NCBI GenBank assembly: GCA_036971475.1
Contig: JBAIZL010000005.1
Coordinates: forward strand, 244,216,823 to 244,280,822
Direction of reading: 5' to 3'
Source of the DNA: Prosapia bicincta
Taxonomy: Eukaryota; Arthropoda; Insecta; Hemiptera; Cercopidae
Length of the DNA stretch: 64,000 nucleotides
Below are positions 23,880 to 35,261 of the stretch, piece by piece. The position numbers were made by a program, and so were the translations under genes. The notes beneath the pieces are model-generated. The model was not told where the DNA came from. It worked only from the letters and a program-made list of their open reading frames with translations, and did not search any database. Each line of letters starts with the position of its first letter. The first letter of the stretch is position 1.

Positions 23880-26800
23880 TTACAGAGATAAAGGAACAGA
23901 GATTTAAGATCCCACTTTTTATAACATTTATCCCGATGAAACTAGCCTGATGATTTATGATTCCACATTTTATATATCTTACAGAGATGATGCAATGTTT
24001 AAGACTCTGCGTTTTATATTTTTTACAGAGAAGAGGAAATTGTTCACAATCGACTCTTTATAAGTACCACAGATGTGAAGTAATATTCAAGGAAACGTTT
24101 TATTACTTTTATAAAAGATGGACGATACTTAAGATTCTTCCTTTTATCTCCCTTACAGAGATGATGCAATGTTTAAGATTCTACTTTTTATATAATTCTT
24201 ACAGAGATACAAAAATCTTTAAATTTCTACTTTTAAAAAGTAGTTTATTACAGAGATGAAGCGATTTTTAATTTTTTACATCTTTTGCTCCTTACAGAGA
24301 TGAAGGAATGTTTGAGGCTCTGCGTTTTTAACTTTTACAGAGAAGAAATTTTTAACCTTCGACTCTTTAGAAGTACTATATATATGAAGTAATAAATTAT
24401 TCAAGGAAACATTTTATTATTTTTAGTATGTTTAGGATTCTTTTTTTATAAGTCTTACAGAGATGATTCAATGTTTAAGATTCTAGTTTATAACTTTTAC
24501 AAAGATAATGAAGTCTTTAAATTTCTATTTTGTAAAAGTATTTTATCACAGAGATGAACCAATATTTAAATTTTTAGACCTTATGCTGCTTACAGAGATG
24601 AAGTAATGTTTAAGATTCTGGGTTTTATAACTTTTACAGAGTCAAAGCAAATTTGTAAGTATTACAGGGGTAAAGTAATACTCAAGAATCTAATTTTTAT
24701 AAATTTTACACAAATAAACCGATGTTTCAGGTACTTCTTTTTATCTCCCTTACAGAGATGAAGCAATATTTAAGATTCTAATTATTATGTCTTTTACAGA
24801 GATAACGAAATCTTTAAATTCCTACCCTATATATGTATTATGCATGTAACATTATTTTAGGCAAAATGTAACATATTACAGCAGCCAGCATCAGAAAACA
24901 AACCGAGATATTAGTTTAAAAATAAAAATTAAACAAAATTTTAAATTATAATTCTATGTACAGTAATACTGGTTGAGACATGATATCCACAAGCCTTTTT
25001 TGTTTTTATGAAAACAACTAACAATTAGAAATGCGCCTGAAAGTTGCGCAGAAGGTCAGGAATCGCAACGTGAGCTCTAAACACTCTCTTCTCAGTTAGG
25101 TCTTCGAATCGAAAGAACAAGTATCAAGAACAAATTTTATTTTCAACAGTTTTAATTTAATTTAAATCAATTATGTTTAGAAGTGTCTAAAAGTTTCCTT
25201 TATTATTTTAAAAATTGTTTCATCACTGATTAGTCAACATCGGGCGAACACCCTAGGCAACACGTATCCAAAATGAATAATGGCAAGGCCTGATCCAGGA
25301 ACCACACTGTACAACATAAATTCCAGTTTCTGATAAGCTATTAATTTTATGTAAGGTGATGTGAAATCAAAACTTAACTTTCAAAATTTAACTCTGGACG
25401 GTAAAATAGTACAAGTTTTCATATTTTATTAATGCAAGAAGTTATGATTAATCCGTGGGATGTAATAACAAATTTTCAACTGTTAGATAAATTATTTTGA
25501 AATGTATTTTATTTTATATAGAAGCAATCTCTTGGTGGATATCATATACTACTAAAATAGTGAAAATATTTCTGTAAATTCTTAACATGTTGAACAAATA
25601 TAAAAACCAGATCTAAAACAGTGTAAACGTTTCTAAATGTATTTTCTTTTTCTCTTTAACCTTTTGTGTAAATTTTTTACATTAAAATTTGATTTATATT
25701 ATTTTGAAACAATTAGTAAAAATATTGAATGCACCATTCTCAAGTCCAATTTAGGAATGCTCTTAACTTTGCAGATCACTTTATTAATTATGTAACAGAT
25801 AACTGCAATATTAACACCTAAATTCCTTAAGAATTTATTTAAAATAAATCGTTACAACGATTTAATGTGTTACATATATTTGAAGCTATGAATAAGATTT
25901 TTCATAACTTTATAGAGATGATGCAGTCACCTTTAAGTATTATTTTTTTGAAATGTTACAGAGATGAACGAATGTTATTCTTATCTTTTTAATTCTTACA
26001 GGGAAGAAGCATTGTTCTACTTTTTGTTCTAGTTTTCTATAAGCATAAACATAATCAACTTTTGGAATTTTACAATTTTATGGTTCTTACAGAAGTGATG
26101 CAATATTTAAGACTCTACATTCTATAGCTTTCACAAAGATGAAGAGATATTTACGATTTTACGTTTAATAACTTTCACACAGATGAAGAGATATTTACGA
26201 TTTTACGTTTAATAACTTTCACGCAGATGAAGAGATATTTACGATTTTACTTTTAAGAACTTTCACACAGATGAAGAGATATTTACGATTTTACGTTTAA
26301 TAACTTTCACACAGATGAAGAGATATTTACGATTTTACGTTTAATAACTTTCACACAGATGAAGAGATATTTACGATTTTACGTTTAATAACTTTCACAC
26401 AGATGAAGAGATATTTACGATTTTACGTTTAATAACTTTCACACAGATGAAGAGATATTTACGATTTTACGTTTAATAACTTTCACACAGATGAAGAGAT
26501 ATTTACGATTTTACGTTTAATAACTTTCACACAGATGAAGAGATATTTACGATTTTACGTTTAATAACTTTCACACAGATGAAGAGATATTTACGATTTT
26601 ACGTTTAATAACTTTCACACAGATGAAGAGATATTTACGATTTTACGTTTAAGAACTTTCACACAGATGAAGAGATATTTACGATTTTACGTTTAATAAC
26701 TTTCACACAGATGAAGAGATATTTACGATTTTACGTTTAATAACTTTCACACAGATGAAGAGATATTTACGATTTTACGTTTAATAACTTTCACACAGAT

Positions 26801-28000
26801 GAAGAGATATTTACGATTTTACGTTTAATAACTTTCACACAGATGAAGAGATATTTACGATTTTACGTTTAATAACTTTCACACAGATGAAGAGATATTT
26901 ACGATTTTACGTTTAAAAACTTTCACACAGATGAAGAGATATTTACGATTTTACGTTTAATAACTTTCACGCAGATGAAGAGATATTTACGATTTTACTT
27001 TTAAGAACTTTCACACAGATGAAGAGATATTTACGATTTTACGTTTAATAACTTTCACACAGATGAAGAGATATTTACGATTTTACGTTTAATAACTTTC
27101 ACACAGATGAAGAGATATTTACGATTTTACGTTTAATAACTTTCACACAGATGAAGAGATATTTACGATTTTACGTTTAATAACTTTCACACAGATGAAG
27201 AGATATTTACGATTTTACGTTTAATAACTTTCACACAGATGAAGAGATATTTACGATTTTACGTTTAAGAACTTTCACGCAGATGAAGAGATATTTACGA
27301 TTTTACGTTTAATAACTTTCACACAGATGAAGAGATATTTACGATTTTACGTTTAATAACTTTCACACAGATGAAGAGATATTTACGATTTTACGTTTAA
27401 TAACTTTCACACAGATGAAGAGATATTTACGATTTTACGTTTAAAAACTTTCACACAGATGAAGAGATATTTACGATTTTACGTTTAATAACTTTCACAC
27501 AGATGAAGAGATATTTACGATTTTACGTTTAATAACTTTCACACAGATGAAGAGATATTTACGATTTTACGTTTAATAACTTTCACACAGATGAAGAGAT
27601 ATTTACGATTTTACGTTTAATAACTTTCACACAGATGAAGAGATATTTACGATTTTACGTTTAAGAACTTTCACGCAGATGAAGAGATATTTACGATTTT
27701 ACGTTTAATAACTTTCACACAGATGAAGAGATATTTACGATTTTACGTTTAATAACTTTCACACAGATGAAGAGATATTTACGATTTTACGTTTAATAAC
27801 TTTCACGCAGATGAAGAAAGCTTTTGTCTTTATGAGGATGACAGAGATGAAACAATGATTAAGATTAGAGTTTTAAAATTCGTTTCTGAGACGAAACAGT
27901 CGTTAAGACTTTTTAAACATCTACAGAAATAAGGTAATCTTTAAGGTTCACAGAGATGAAGCGATCTTTGTTTTTGTAATAGTTTTGGAAAGATTAAGCA
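23880..28000. repeat. Ancient decayed tandem array around a homogenised 44-bp core
   Basis: Short motifs built on TTTACAGAGATGAAG, AATGTTTAAGATTCT and TTTATAACTTT recur about every 50-60 bp from 23880 to 24830, again at 25895-26120 and at 27815-27990. They are diverged and irregular. The central block (listed separately) has the same motif order, CACACAGATGAAGAG / ATTTACGATTTTACG / TTTAATAACTTT, but is nearly perfect. The interval 24840-25890 is non-repetitive. One array appears to have aged and then been re-expanded in its middle. Confidence 0.8.
26127..27814. repeat. 44-bp minisatellite, about 38 nearly identical copies
   Basis: The unit of 44 bp reads in order CACACAGATGAAGAGATATT, TACGATTTTACGTTTAATAA, CTTT. 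Most copies are identical. Rare variants are CACGCAG for CACACAG (near 26223, 26971, 27279, 27675, 27803), TTTAAGAAC or TTTTAAGAAC for TTTAATAAC (26251, 26647, 26999, 27263, 27659), and TTTAAAAAC (26911, 27439). Spacings between like variants are exact multiples of 44. No frame stays open. It looks recently amplified. Confidence 0.97.
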
Positions 28001-28149
28001 AATAATTAGTTTTCTACATCGATTCACTTATACGAATATATACATTCATTCTTCCCCATCGTTAAAGCTAATTCAATATAATACTTGTTAATTTCGTATT
28101 ACACGAACGTATTACGTAATACTCGAACTTGCACAATGCATTGAGTATA

Positions 28150-28465
28150 ATGTAATTCCTCGTCGACCGCTGACGTCAACCAGCTACCGTGAAAACAGCC
28201 AATCACAGAGCGCCGGTGTGGGCGTTAATATGCGTAGCAGGGGACCGTGCTTTGCTACTCCGAAGGGAATGCGATTTTACGGTTAACCATGGGCTACGGG
28301 AGCCGCCGCGTATTGAACCCTTTAAACTAGATTTTGACGCAACTTCCCGTGTCCTTTTACCGAAGGTCCGTGCTATTAGTTGTCCTAAACGCTTTAGTTT
28401 TGGACGATTACTTGTGCCATCCCTGTAATCGAATAGTAACGCTTTAATCCCTAGAGCGAACACAA
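28150..28465. promoter_or_regulatory. CpG-rich island with promoter-type words
   Basis: About two dozen CG dinucleotides occur in 300 bases of otherwise AT-rich DNA. In order there are a CRE-type TGACGTCA (28170), a CCAAT box in AGCCAATCAC (28198) and GTGTGGGCG (28216). Both strands have open frames (plus 28189-28428, minus 28463-28203) with arginine-rich, unrecognised translations, so coding content cannot be excluded. No TATA box or clear start is evident. Calling it a promoter is inference from composition and motifs. Confidence 0.35.
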
Positions 28466-28832
28466 TGGTAATGTTTTGGAGAGAATGGTTTTGTAATCTT
28501 CCACGCTCTTTATATATGCTTAATTTAAATAAATTGCTAAGTAACTTATTTTAACTTATATATAAGACTACTTATAATTTTCATATTTTTAAAAATATGT
28601 ATATATGTAATATGTAATAACCTATAAATACATTTATTAGAGGTAATTTCAGAAACTAACACAATATCTTCAAAAACTGATAATAAATGTAGTAAATATA
28701 AGCCTTAGGGTTGACGTCAGATTATTACTAGCATTATACATCGAATGTTTTTTATTTACTCACATCGTGGACAGTAAAACCTCTTTATTTAACCTGTATT
28801 TCGTTTAAAAAGAATTCTTTGAATTTATTTAC
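28466..28832. other. AT-rich non-coding stretch
   Basis: Nothing seen apart from flanking the exon candidate to the right. Confidence 0.4.
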
Positions 28833-28972
28833 CTGTATATATAGAATTTAAAATTAACAAACCGTATTCTTTAATTAGCAATAATTTAATATTCTGTATT
28901 ATTTCTTTTTCAACATGTATAGATAGGATATAACGTACAAAGGTCATTAAATAGTTGTAAAGACAAATTGGT
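28833..28972 (-). CDS. Candidate internal coding exon (140 bp), product unknown
   Basis: The minus strand has acceptor GTGTTTTCCCCAG and donor ATACAG|GTAAAT, with 140 bases fully open between them in the frame PICLYNYLMTFVRYIL, then VEKEIIQNIKLLLIKEYG, then LNSIYT. Phase 2 to phase 1. The 46 residues are hydrophobic and helix-like with a central charged stretch. No family recognised. The segment is AT-rich, so an open run of this length is less telling than it would be elsewhere. The well-formed splice sites are the main support. Confidence 0.45.
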
Positions 28973-29049
28973 CTGGGGAAAACACTGATTGTATTGCAAG
29001 TTTGATACATTTAGGATTTTAGGTTTAATCAGGATTTAATCAGCTGATT

Positions 29050-29740
29050 GGTCAACATTGCTCTGTTTTTAACCTCAAAAATAGGTGTCGCGATGTCTCG
29101 GGTATTCATGAAAACTCCACATTGGTTGAACGAAGTTTTGCGACTGCTGAAGTTGAAAAACCAGACAATTAATACTCTAAAATGACTATAGTGTATAATG
29201 AAAGTGTATGAACCGTGAAAAGTTTTACAAGTGTTATAAACCGTACTAAAGTGGTCGAGGATCATTGACGGATGAACACTGTTCTGGCAGGCCTGTTGAA
29301 GTTTCAACCTCATCTCTTGTAACTCGATCTACTGTAACTGTTGATGTGAATAAACAGCCAATACTACTCAGATATGCTTTTGAATAAGCTGTAGCCAGCC
29401 ATTAGAGAGAAACATCTTGGATATGAAAAGATAGGGTCGATTCTCCAGCAATACAACGCACGTCCTTATATCGTTCACTTAACCAGTGAAACCATTGATG
29501 AAACTGCCTGGACCCCATTATAGCCCTGACTCAGCATCCTCTGATTACGATTTGTTTGGCCCTCTCAAGGAGGCCTTACACGAGAAGGAGTTCTAAGACT
29601 ACGAGGATGTCAAGAAAATTGTGTTAAATTGGCTCTGACACTAAAACAAAAAAGTTCCATGCAGCCTGTATAAAAAGGCTGTTTACCAGTTGAGACAAAA
29701 GCATAAATGTTTCTTTATAAAAAATATAAAAATTCTTGTT
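29050..29740 (+). pseudogene. Decayed mariner-family transposase
   Basis: Fragments in several plus-strand frames follow mariner order. Near 29255 is LTDEHCSGRPVEVST, matching the ..SGRPvE.. linker. Near 29440-29505 is LQQYNARPYIVHLT followed by TIDETAW, matching the QDNARPH motif around the second catalytic Asp, which has become Tyr-Asn. Near 29525-29595 is PDSASSDYDLFGPLKEAL, matching PDLAPSDYHLF with the third Asp. Near 29690 is QLRQKHKCF, matching the C-terminal W.KCI. Many stops and frameshifts make it inactive. Terminal repeats are not clearly resolved. Confidence 0.8.
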
Positions 29741-29866
29741 TTGTAAAAATAATGGTTTTCTCCAGGCCAGTTTGCCTCTTTAATTATTGAATGACCTTCG
29801 TACATTTTGGTTTATAAAATTTCCTTTTATAAGACAACATAGTTTTCCTTACGTAGTAAATGCATA

Positions 29867-30738
29867 CAGTAAACTCCCGATTATCCGTGGAATAAGGAGG
29901 TCCGGCAACCCCGGTAAACAAATTCCCCGGATAATCCGCTATGAACAAAGAATACGCAAAACGATCGATAATCGATTATTATACCATAAGTTACACAAAT
30001 AATGACCCCGGTTAATGCAATTCACAAATAATCTTCAGAGAACAAAATAAATACATAAAATCATTTAAAATGTCGATGTATTTGACGGATTATAACATGT
30101 ACATTTATATGTCTAACTATTTACAATACGTACATAAGTATATGTCAAAAGTAAGTATGTATGTACATATGTAATTTCCTTTACACATAATACTTTCACT
30201 TTTTAACAAAAAAATCGGTCACTTTCGTCTGTTTTTTGTGAGCATTGATTTAGCTTTAATGTGCGATCTAAGTTTATTGGGAACCATTTTGTCGCACAGT
30301 GTATACTTGTGTCACGTGTGTCACAAAAACCCATAAAGATCGATTATGTATATGACAGACATGGTTAATGCATATGTCACGCACTAGACTATTTATTGCC
30401 TAGATTAGCTGACATTTGTTTACAATCTTATGACACACATTAGGTTTTCGGGGGTCCAAGCTTTTTGTCATTGTCTCTTATATACAGTAGTCTGTTCGCC
30501 CCTTTTATTTCGCTGGCCCGCGTCGGGATGCTTCCCTTTCAATGTAAAAATTGGTACGTACATATTTACATATCTATTCCCTTCATCTTAACTTCTATTA
30601 AACCTTATATATATATTTACGTCGTAATTCACCGTTTGGAAATTTAAACACATGAATCTGATTGGAATAAAAATTGGATATTTCTAAAACAATGGCAGAC
30701 CCCGGAAAATCCGCCTACGGATAATCGGGAGTTTACTG
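29867..30738. mobile_element. Non-autonomous Tigger-like element with perfect ends
   Basis: Both ends carry the 21-base inverted repeat CAGTAAACTCCCGATTATCC(G), exact on both sides and flanked by TA. Subterminal CCCCGG-containing words are also shared. The CAGTa..C.CGATTATCCG end is characteristic of Tigger/pogo elements. The 872-bp interior has no transposase remnant that I can read, so it would rely on an autonomous partner. The end sequence differs from that of the element at 11.4 kb, so it is a separate family or subfamily. The perfect ends suggest it is younger. Confidence 0.88.
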
Positions 30739-30768
30739 TAATTGCATATAGCCCTAAGTAATACTTAC

Positions 30769-30929
30769 TGAGAAGACTCAACGCACGTAAATAGAGCCTG
30801 ACATAAATTACGCAATTCAAAACCCGATGTTTTAAAATAAAACCATCAGAGAATTGCTGATTGATGATTAAATTTACGGACTCTGCATTTCGACTGAACT
30901 TGGTTGATGTTGTCAACATGATAAATATC
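30769..30929 (-). CDS. Candidate coding exon (161 bp), product unknown
   Basis: The minus strand ends in the strong donor CTCA|GTAAGTATT. Upstream, 53 codons are open in one frame (IFIMLTTSTKFSRNAESV, then QQFSDGFILKHRVLNCV, ending YLRALSLL). The best upstream acceptor is CGAGTTTTGAAG, giving phase 2 to 1. Internal AGs after ATCAATCAG or TTATGTCAG are alternatives. It lies just outside the Tigger-like element. The phase at neither end matches the neighbouring candidates directly, so further exons would be needed if all belong to one gene. Confidence 0.35.
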
Positions 30930-30989
30930 CTTCAAAACTCGACGAGAAGTGAAATCAGAACAGATTTAAAGCCTGTATAATGAAACTAG

Positions 30990-31286
30990 TTTATTCAGTA
31001 GTGGAGCAGTGATGACCCGCCTGTTAACACTGGCCCAACAGGTAGTTCGGCATGTCTCTGCTGCTGCCGACACTTGTGGAATTTTCTACCGCTGACTATA
31101 ATGCCCGGTCAGAACAGGTGGCGCTAACATTTTACTGCTTGCGTTGCAAAATAACTACTTTCGTCACTGTGTTCGATTTACGGCCGCTAAATGTAGATAG
31201 TTGTCTAATGCTAACATGTACGCTCACGCGTGTGCAAAGGTTAGATAACGCAGAGACATTAAACAATCGTTATGGCCAATCGAAAG
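30990..31286 (+). CDS. Possible plus-strand first exon with CTCF-like site
   Basis: A GC-richer block. An ATG at 31052 opens a 78-codon frame (MSLLLPTLVEFSTADYNARS ...) that runs into the donor CGAAAG|GTAAGG at 31286. No acceptor precedes it, so it would be a 5' exon. At 31108-31120 the word CAGGTGGCGCT matches the conserved CTCF core AGRKGGCGC. The translation has no recognised domain. The segment may be untranslated leader or regulatory DNA instead of coding. Confidence 0.25.
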
Positions 31287-32690
31287 GTAAGGCTATACAG
31301 GCGAAATTATTCCGTTACTGACATACTTTGTTGCACTATTGGAAATAGTTGTATTACTTCCAATAATAGTTTCATTATTAACAGTTTAAAAAACAACTAA
31401 TTTTATACCGTATTTCAGTTTTTTAGAAGCTACCGTTTACAAGCTTTTTTGAAGTAAATAAATCACTCTCTAACCACACTTGTTACTAATCTTTTCACGA
31501 ATAAAGTAGGTTAATTATTTGTATTAATATCTGAATAAAATGCCAATGACTAACTAAAGCTCGATTTCACAAAACCTCTTGTTATCAGAAATGAACAGCT
31601 ACAAATAGTTAATAGCCTGATACCGGGTCCATTTCATTTTAAAATTTACATTTTAAAATTGAAGATATCATATGGAAAATGGTTTTTATATTCCATTGCA
31701 TGTTCGTTGATTTTGGTAATTTGTTGTTCAATATATTGCACAATGATTCAATAAATAAGTTTTATTACATGAAGGTGCTTGCGCATGATTAACGGGTTTG
31801 GTTGTAGGAAAAAGTATGTTTTTGTTTTTAGAGAGGTAGGGCTATCAGAAATTTTGTCTCTGGTCCAATTATCTGTATTTGAAGCCTGAATTTGTCACTA
31901 TTTTTACTTTTACTAAAAGAAGAAGAGTACAGGAGACCAGGAGGTGAAGGTCAATAATTCTACATGTCAAGAAGTAAGTTGATTTGGACTTCTTGCACAA
32001 GTGTATTTAATGACGGTGGTAGAATAACTCTGACGGGTATTGATTGTTCATTTAGATCAAATCTGACAAGGCTCGCCATTTACTTGTCAAGTCAAAAGAA
32101 AACCTAAAATTATAATGTACTTTTGTCAAGATTAAGCTTTTTTGTAAGAAGACGTAATGATATCATTGTAGAGATCCATTGATATACCAAATTTATGAGT
32201 TATTTCGGATTTACCTACACGCGTGCCACAGGTTTCCTCAGGTACTTTTCTGCTACTAAGAGTAATATATTTCAATCATGTAGTTGAAATCATCTGCTCA
32301 TAAAGCAGGATTCAAGTCAAGATCCTCTTCGGCTCAAGTTCCAGTTAGGTTTTGTGACGTTTTTGACTGTTGTCTAGAGAAATCGCCAGAGTTTGGGTTC
32401 GTACAGGGTTAGATCACTGCATGATTAGGTATAACAGAGGGTGATAAGGCATTACAGAGGTAATGCGAGTTAGGAATAAGGTTAGCGAAGGGAGTTAGTA
32501 GGGTATAACTCTCAGTTTCAAGCGATGTAACATGAATGGAAGCTGTTATTTGAAGACGCGGAGAGCCTATATATCCCAAGGTAGTTGTGCTGATCTTTAC
32601 TCTTCGATTTATTTTCTCAGGTGATAGTTCTATTCTAGTAGAATGAACATTTCCATGGCATACCGCTATGACGAAACACCCGATTATACT
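31287..32690. other. Non-coding stretch, nothing recognised
   Basis: Moderate composition around 31.9-32.6 kb but stops in all frames over short intervals. No terminal repeats found. Confidence 0.4.
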
Positions 32691-32697
32691 GTTTTAC

Positions 32698-32892
32698 CTT
32701 TTAACACCTGTCTACTTGCAATAAGTGAGATGAAGTCCCCGACTCGAATATCATATAGGAACCCACACTCGCTAATTTCCATATCCACTATGACATCCTT
32801 TTTATTTAGAGTGAAATGTTCCATTAGGCCAAGAGTTATCGCGTTGTTGCAACTATTAGCCATTATATGAGTATCATGCTTTGTTCCTTGCA
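32698..32892 (-). CDS. Candidate internal coding exon (195 bp), product unknown
   Basis: The minus strand shows acceptor TTTATTGTATTTAAG, 195 open bases and donor AAAAG|GTAAAA. Phase 1 at both ends, so the exon is symmetric. The translation begins QGTKHDTHIMANSCNNAITL, continues through MEHFTLNKKDVIVDMEI and GFLYDIRVGDFISLIAS, and ends RQVLK. Amino-acid and codon use are balanced, unlike the flanks. It joins in frame across a 98-base intron to the segment at 33093-32991. I do not recognise the family. Best exon candidate in the window. Confidence 0.6.
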
Positions 32893-32990
32893 CTTAAATA
32901 CAATAAAATAAAGGAATTATTTCTTAATCCTCCACTTAACGACACGACCAACCTATTACACGTTCCGTAACGTATAGAGACCTCTCTTAC

Positions 32991-33093
32991 CGCTGATGGT
33001 AACAAATCTCCTTAAACTAAACGAAGCTTCCCATCGTTTTTCCCTATTACCAGTGCCAGGGTATCCCACGGAGAGCCTCGTATGTCCCTCCAT
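32991..33093 (-). CDS. Candidate 5' coding exon preceding the 195-bp exon
   Basis: The minus strand reads from an ATG at 33093 (MEGHTRLSVGYPGTGN, then EKRWEASFSLRRFVTIS) to the donor CAGCG|GTAAGAG at 32991, in phase 1. The next exon begins in phase 1 after an intron of 98 bases (32990-32893), and the join creates a valine codon. The upstream frame closes with TAA just before, so either this ATG is the start or the exon begins at a poor acceptor near 33098. The plus strand is also open here (32996-33262), so strand choice rests on the splice fit. Confidence 0.45.
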
Positions 33094-33099
33094 TATTCC

Positions 33100-34248
33100 T
33101 ACTTATTCCCATTTAGCTTTCTATATGGGTTGTAATGGGTTGACCCCGATAGGGAGATGGCACAAGAACCTTCACAGATCGAAATGCAAAATCAAAATCG
33201 TCAGATCGAAATGCAGTAAAGGAAAAAAAAGTTCTATCTTAGGTCCACTAAGGACTGTGTAAAATATCAGTCCGAAGGTATCATATCTTTAAATGCACAA
33301 AATATTTAAAATTTGAATTTTCTTTGAGAAAAATCGATTTTTTCACACAGTAGAGCTTAAAGCTGAATTCAGACGTACTATAAAGGACACTTTACAAGAC
33401 GTGGAAATTATAGGATAATGAGCATGTCAAGAAAGTTGGGGGAAAAAAGAAAACGTTTCTTGCATGAAGTATTTTAAAGATCGATTGAATAAATAGAGTA
33501 AACTCAATATCGTTTTTAAAGTAAACAGTGAAAAGTGAAGCTATATAATTTATCGAATCAAAATTAAACAGAACAAAACGTGTTGTGGAACATAAAGAGT
33601 AGCTGACATTAAAAAAGTGATCCCCCAACATTCATTGCTTTCCGTACTCGAAGAGGTTGAGTAGGAAGGACTACATACAATGATTGTTCTCATTTTGGAC
33701 AGACGAAACTAATTACCATAAAAGTTTTTTAGATGACCCTCTTGCTTTATAGAATAAAAGGACCAATACGACTAAATATTCAATACGGTTTGGTGAAAAA
33801 CAACTTTTTTACAGTTTTACTTCTTTCACTTTCGACCTCATAGCCATTAAATTTACATCAATTATTGACGATAAATTTTAAAATACTTTAATTAGTTTTG
33901 AATAATATGTCTCCTCCAAACTCAAAGTTCTGTGAAATTTAGTTTTATTTTTGTATTTAATTTTAAAAATGTGGTAAATTATGTTTATTTTAATTTTTAA
34001 ATATAATTTGTATAATACAATTTATGTGTTATTATTTAAAAGTTATTTTAATGAATACATTTTTAGCTCGTGAAGGGGATTAGTGTTTGAAATCGTATTA
34101 TAGAGCAATCTAAAGAATCTAGTTTTGAGCTTTACTTACGAGATGAATTTATAGTAGTATACACGTAAAACATAAATATTACAATATCTGTAACAAAAAC
34201 TATCACTTCCTTAATAACACATATTTCGACAACTATGTTGTCATTGTA
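33100..34248. other. AT-rich stretch, possible upstream region
   Basis: If the ATG at 33093 is a true start, 33100-33400 would contain 5' leader and promoter on the minus strand. I see no clear TATA box. At 34200-34132 on the minus strand a 48-base segment has a good acceptor (TTTTTGTTACAG) and donor (GTAAGT). It is open in two frames but is too short to call. Confidence 0.3.
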
Positions 34249-35261
34249 AATGATGCAAAACCTGTTCTTCTATCCTTTATACGTATTTACATTCATATAT
34301 TCTTTATGTTTAATTGCATACATATATTCTTATATTATTTATATTCTTAGAATCTTTATGTTCTTATATCTTTTATATGTATTTACATACTTATATTCTT
34401 TATGTTTAATTGCATACATATATTCTTATATTATTTATATTCTTAGAATCTTTATGTTCTTATATCTTTTATAAGTATTTACATACTTATATTCTTTATG
34501 TTTAATTGCATACATATATTCTTATATTATTTATATTCTTAGAATCTTTATGTTCCACTATCCTTTATATGTATTTTCATTCTTACATTCTTTATGTTTA
34601 TTTACATACATATATTCTAATGTTATTTATATTCTTAGAATATTTATGTTCTTATATCCTTTATATGTATTTACATTCCTTTATTCTTTATGTTTAATTG
34701 CATACAAATATTCTTATATTATTTATATTCATCGAATCTTTTTGTTCTTATATCCTTTATATGTATTTAATTTCTTATATTCTTTATGTTTAATTGCATA
34801 CATATATTCTTGTATTATTTATATTCTTAGAATCTCTATGTTCTTATATCCTTTATATGTATTTACACTCTTATATTCTTTATGTTTATCTGCATAAATA
34901 TATTCTTATATTATTTATATTCTTAGACACTTTTTGTTCTTATATTCTTTATATGTATTTGCATTCTTATATTCTTTATGTTTATTTGCATACATATGTT
35001 TTCACATCATTTATATTATTAGAATCTTTTTGTTTTTATAACCTTTATGTGTATTTACATTCTTATATTCTTTATGTTTAATTACATACATATATTCTTA
35101 TAATATTTATATTCTTAGATTTGTTATGTTCTTATATCCTTTATATGTATTCACAATTATATATTCTTCATATTTATTTATGTTTTTATAGTCATTATAT
35201 TTATTTATCTTCATATAGTGTATTATTTACATTTATTCATATTATTTTGTATTCATAGATA

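Noticed and set aside
26127..27814. Regular array resembling a CRISPR
   Set aside because: Units are contiguous 44-mers with no unique spacers, in eukaryotic DNA. It is a minisatellite.
34250..35081. Tyr/Leu-rich membrane-like proteins
   Set aside because: Produced by the 96-bp repeat, with several frames equally open.
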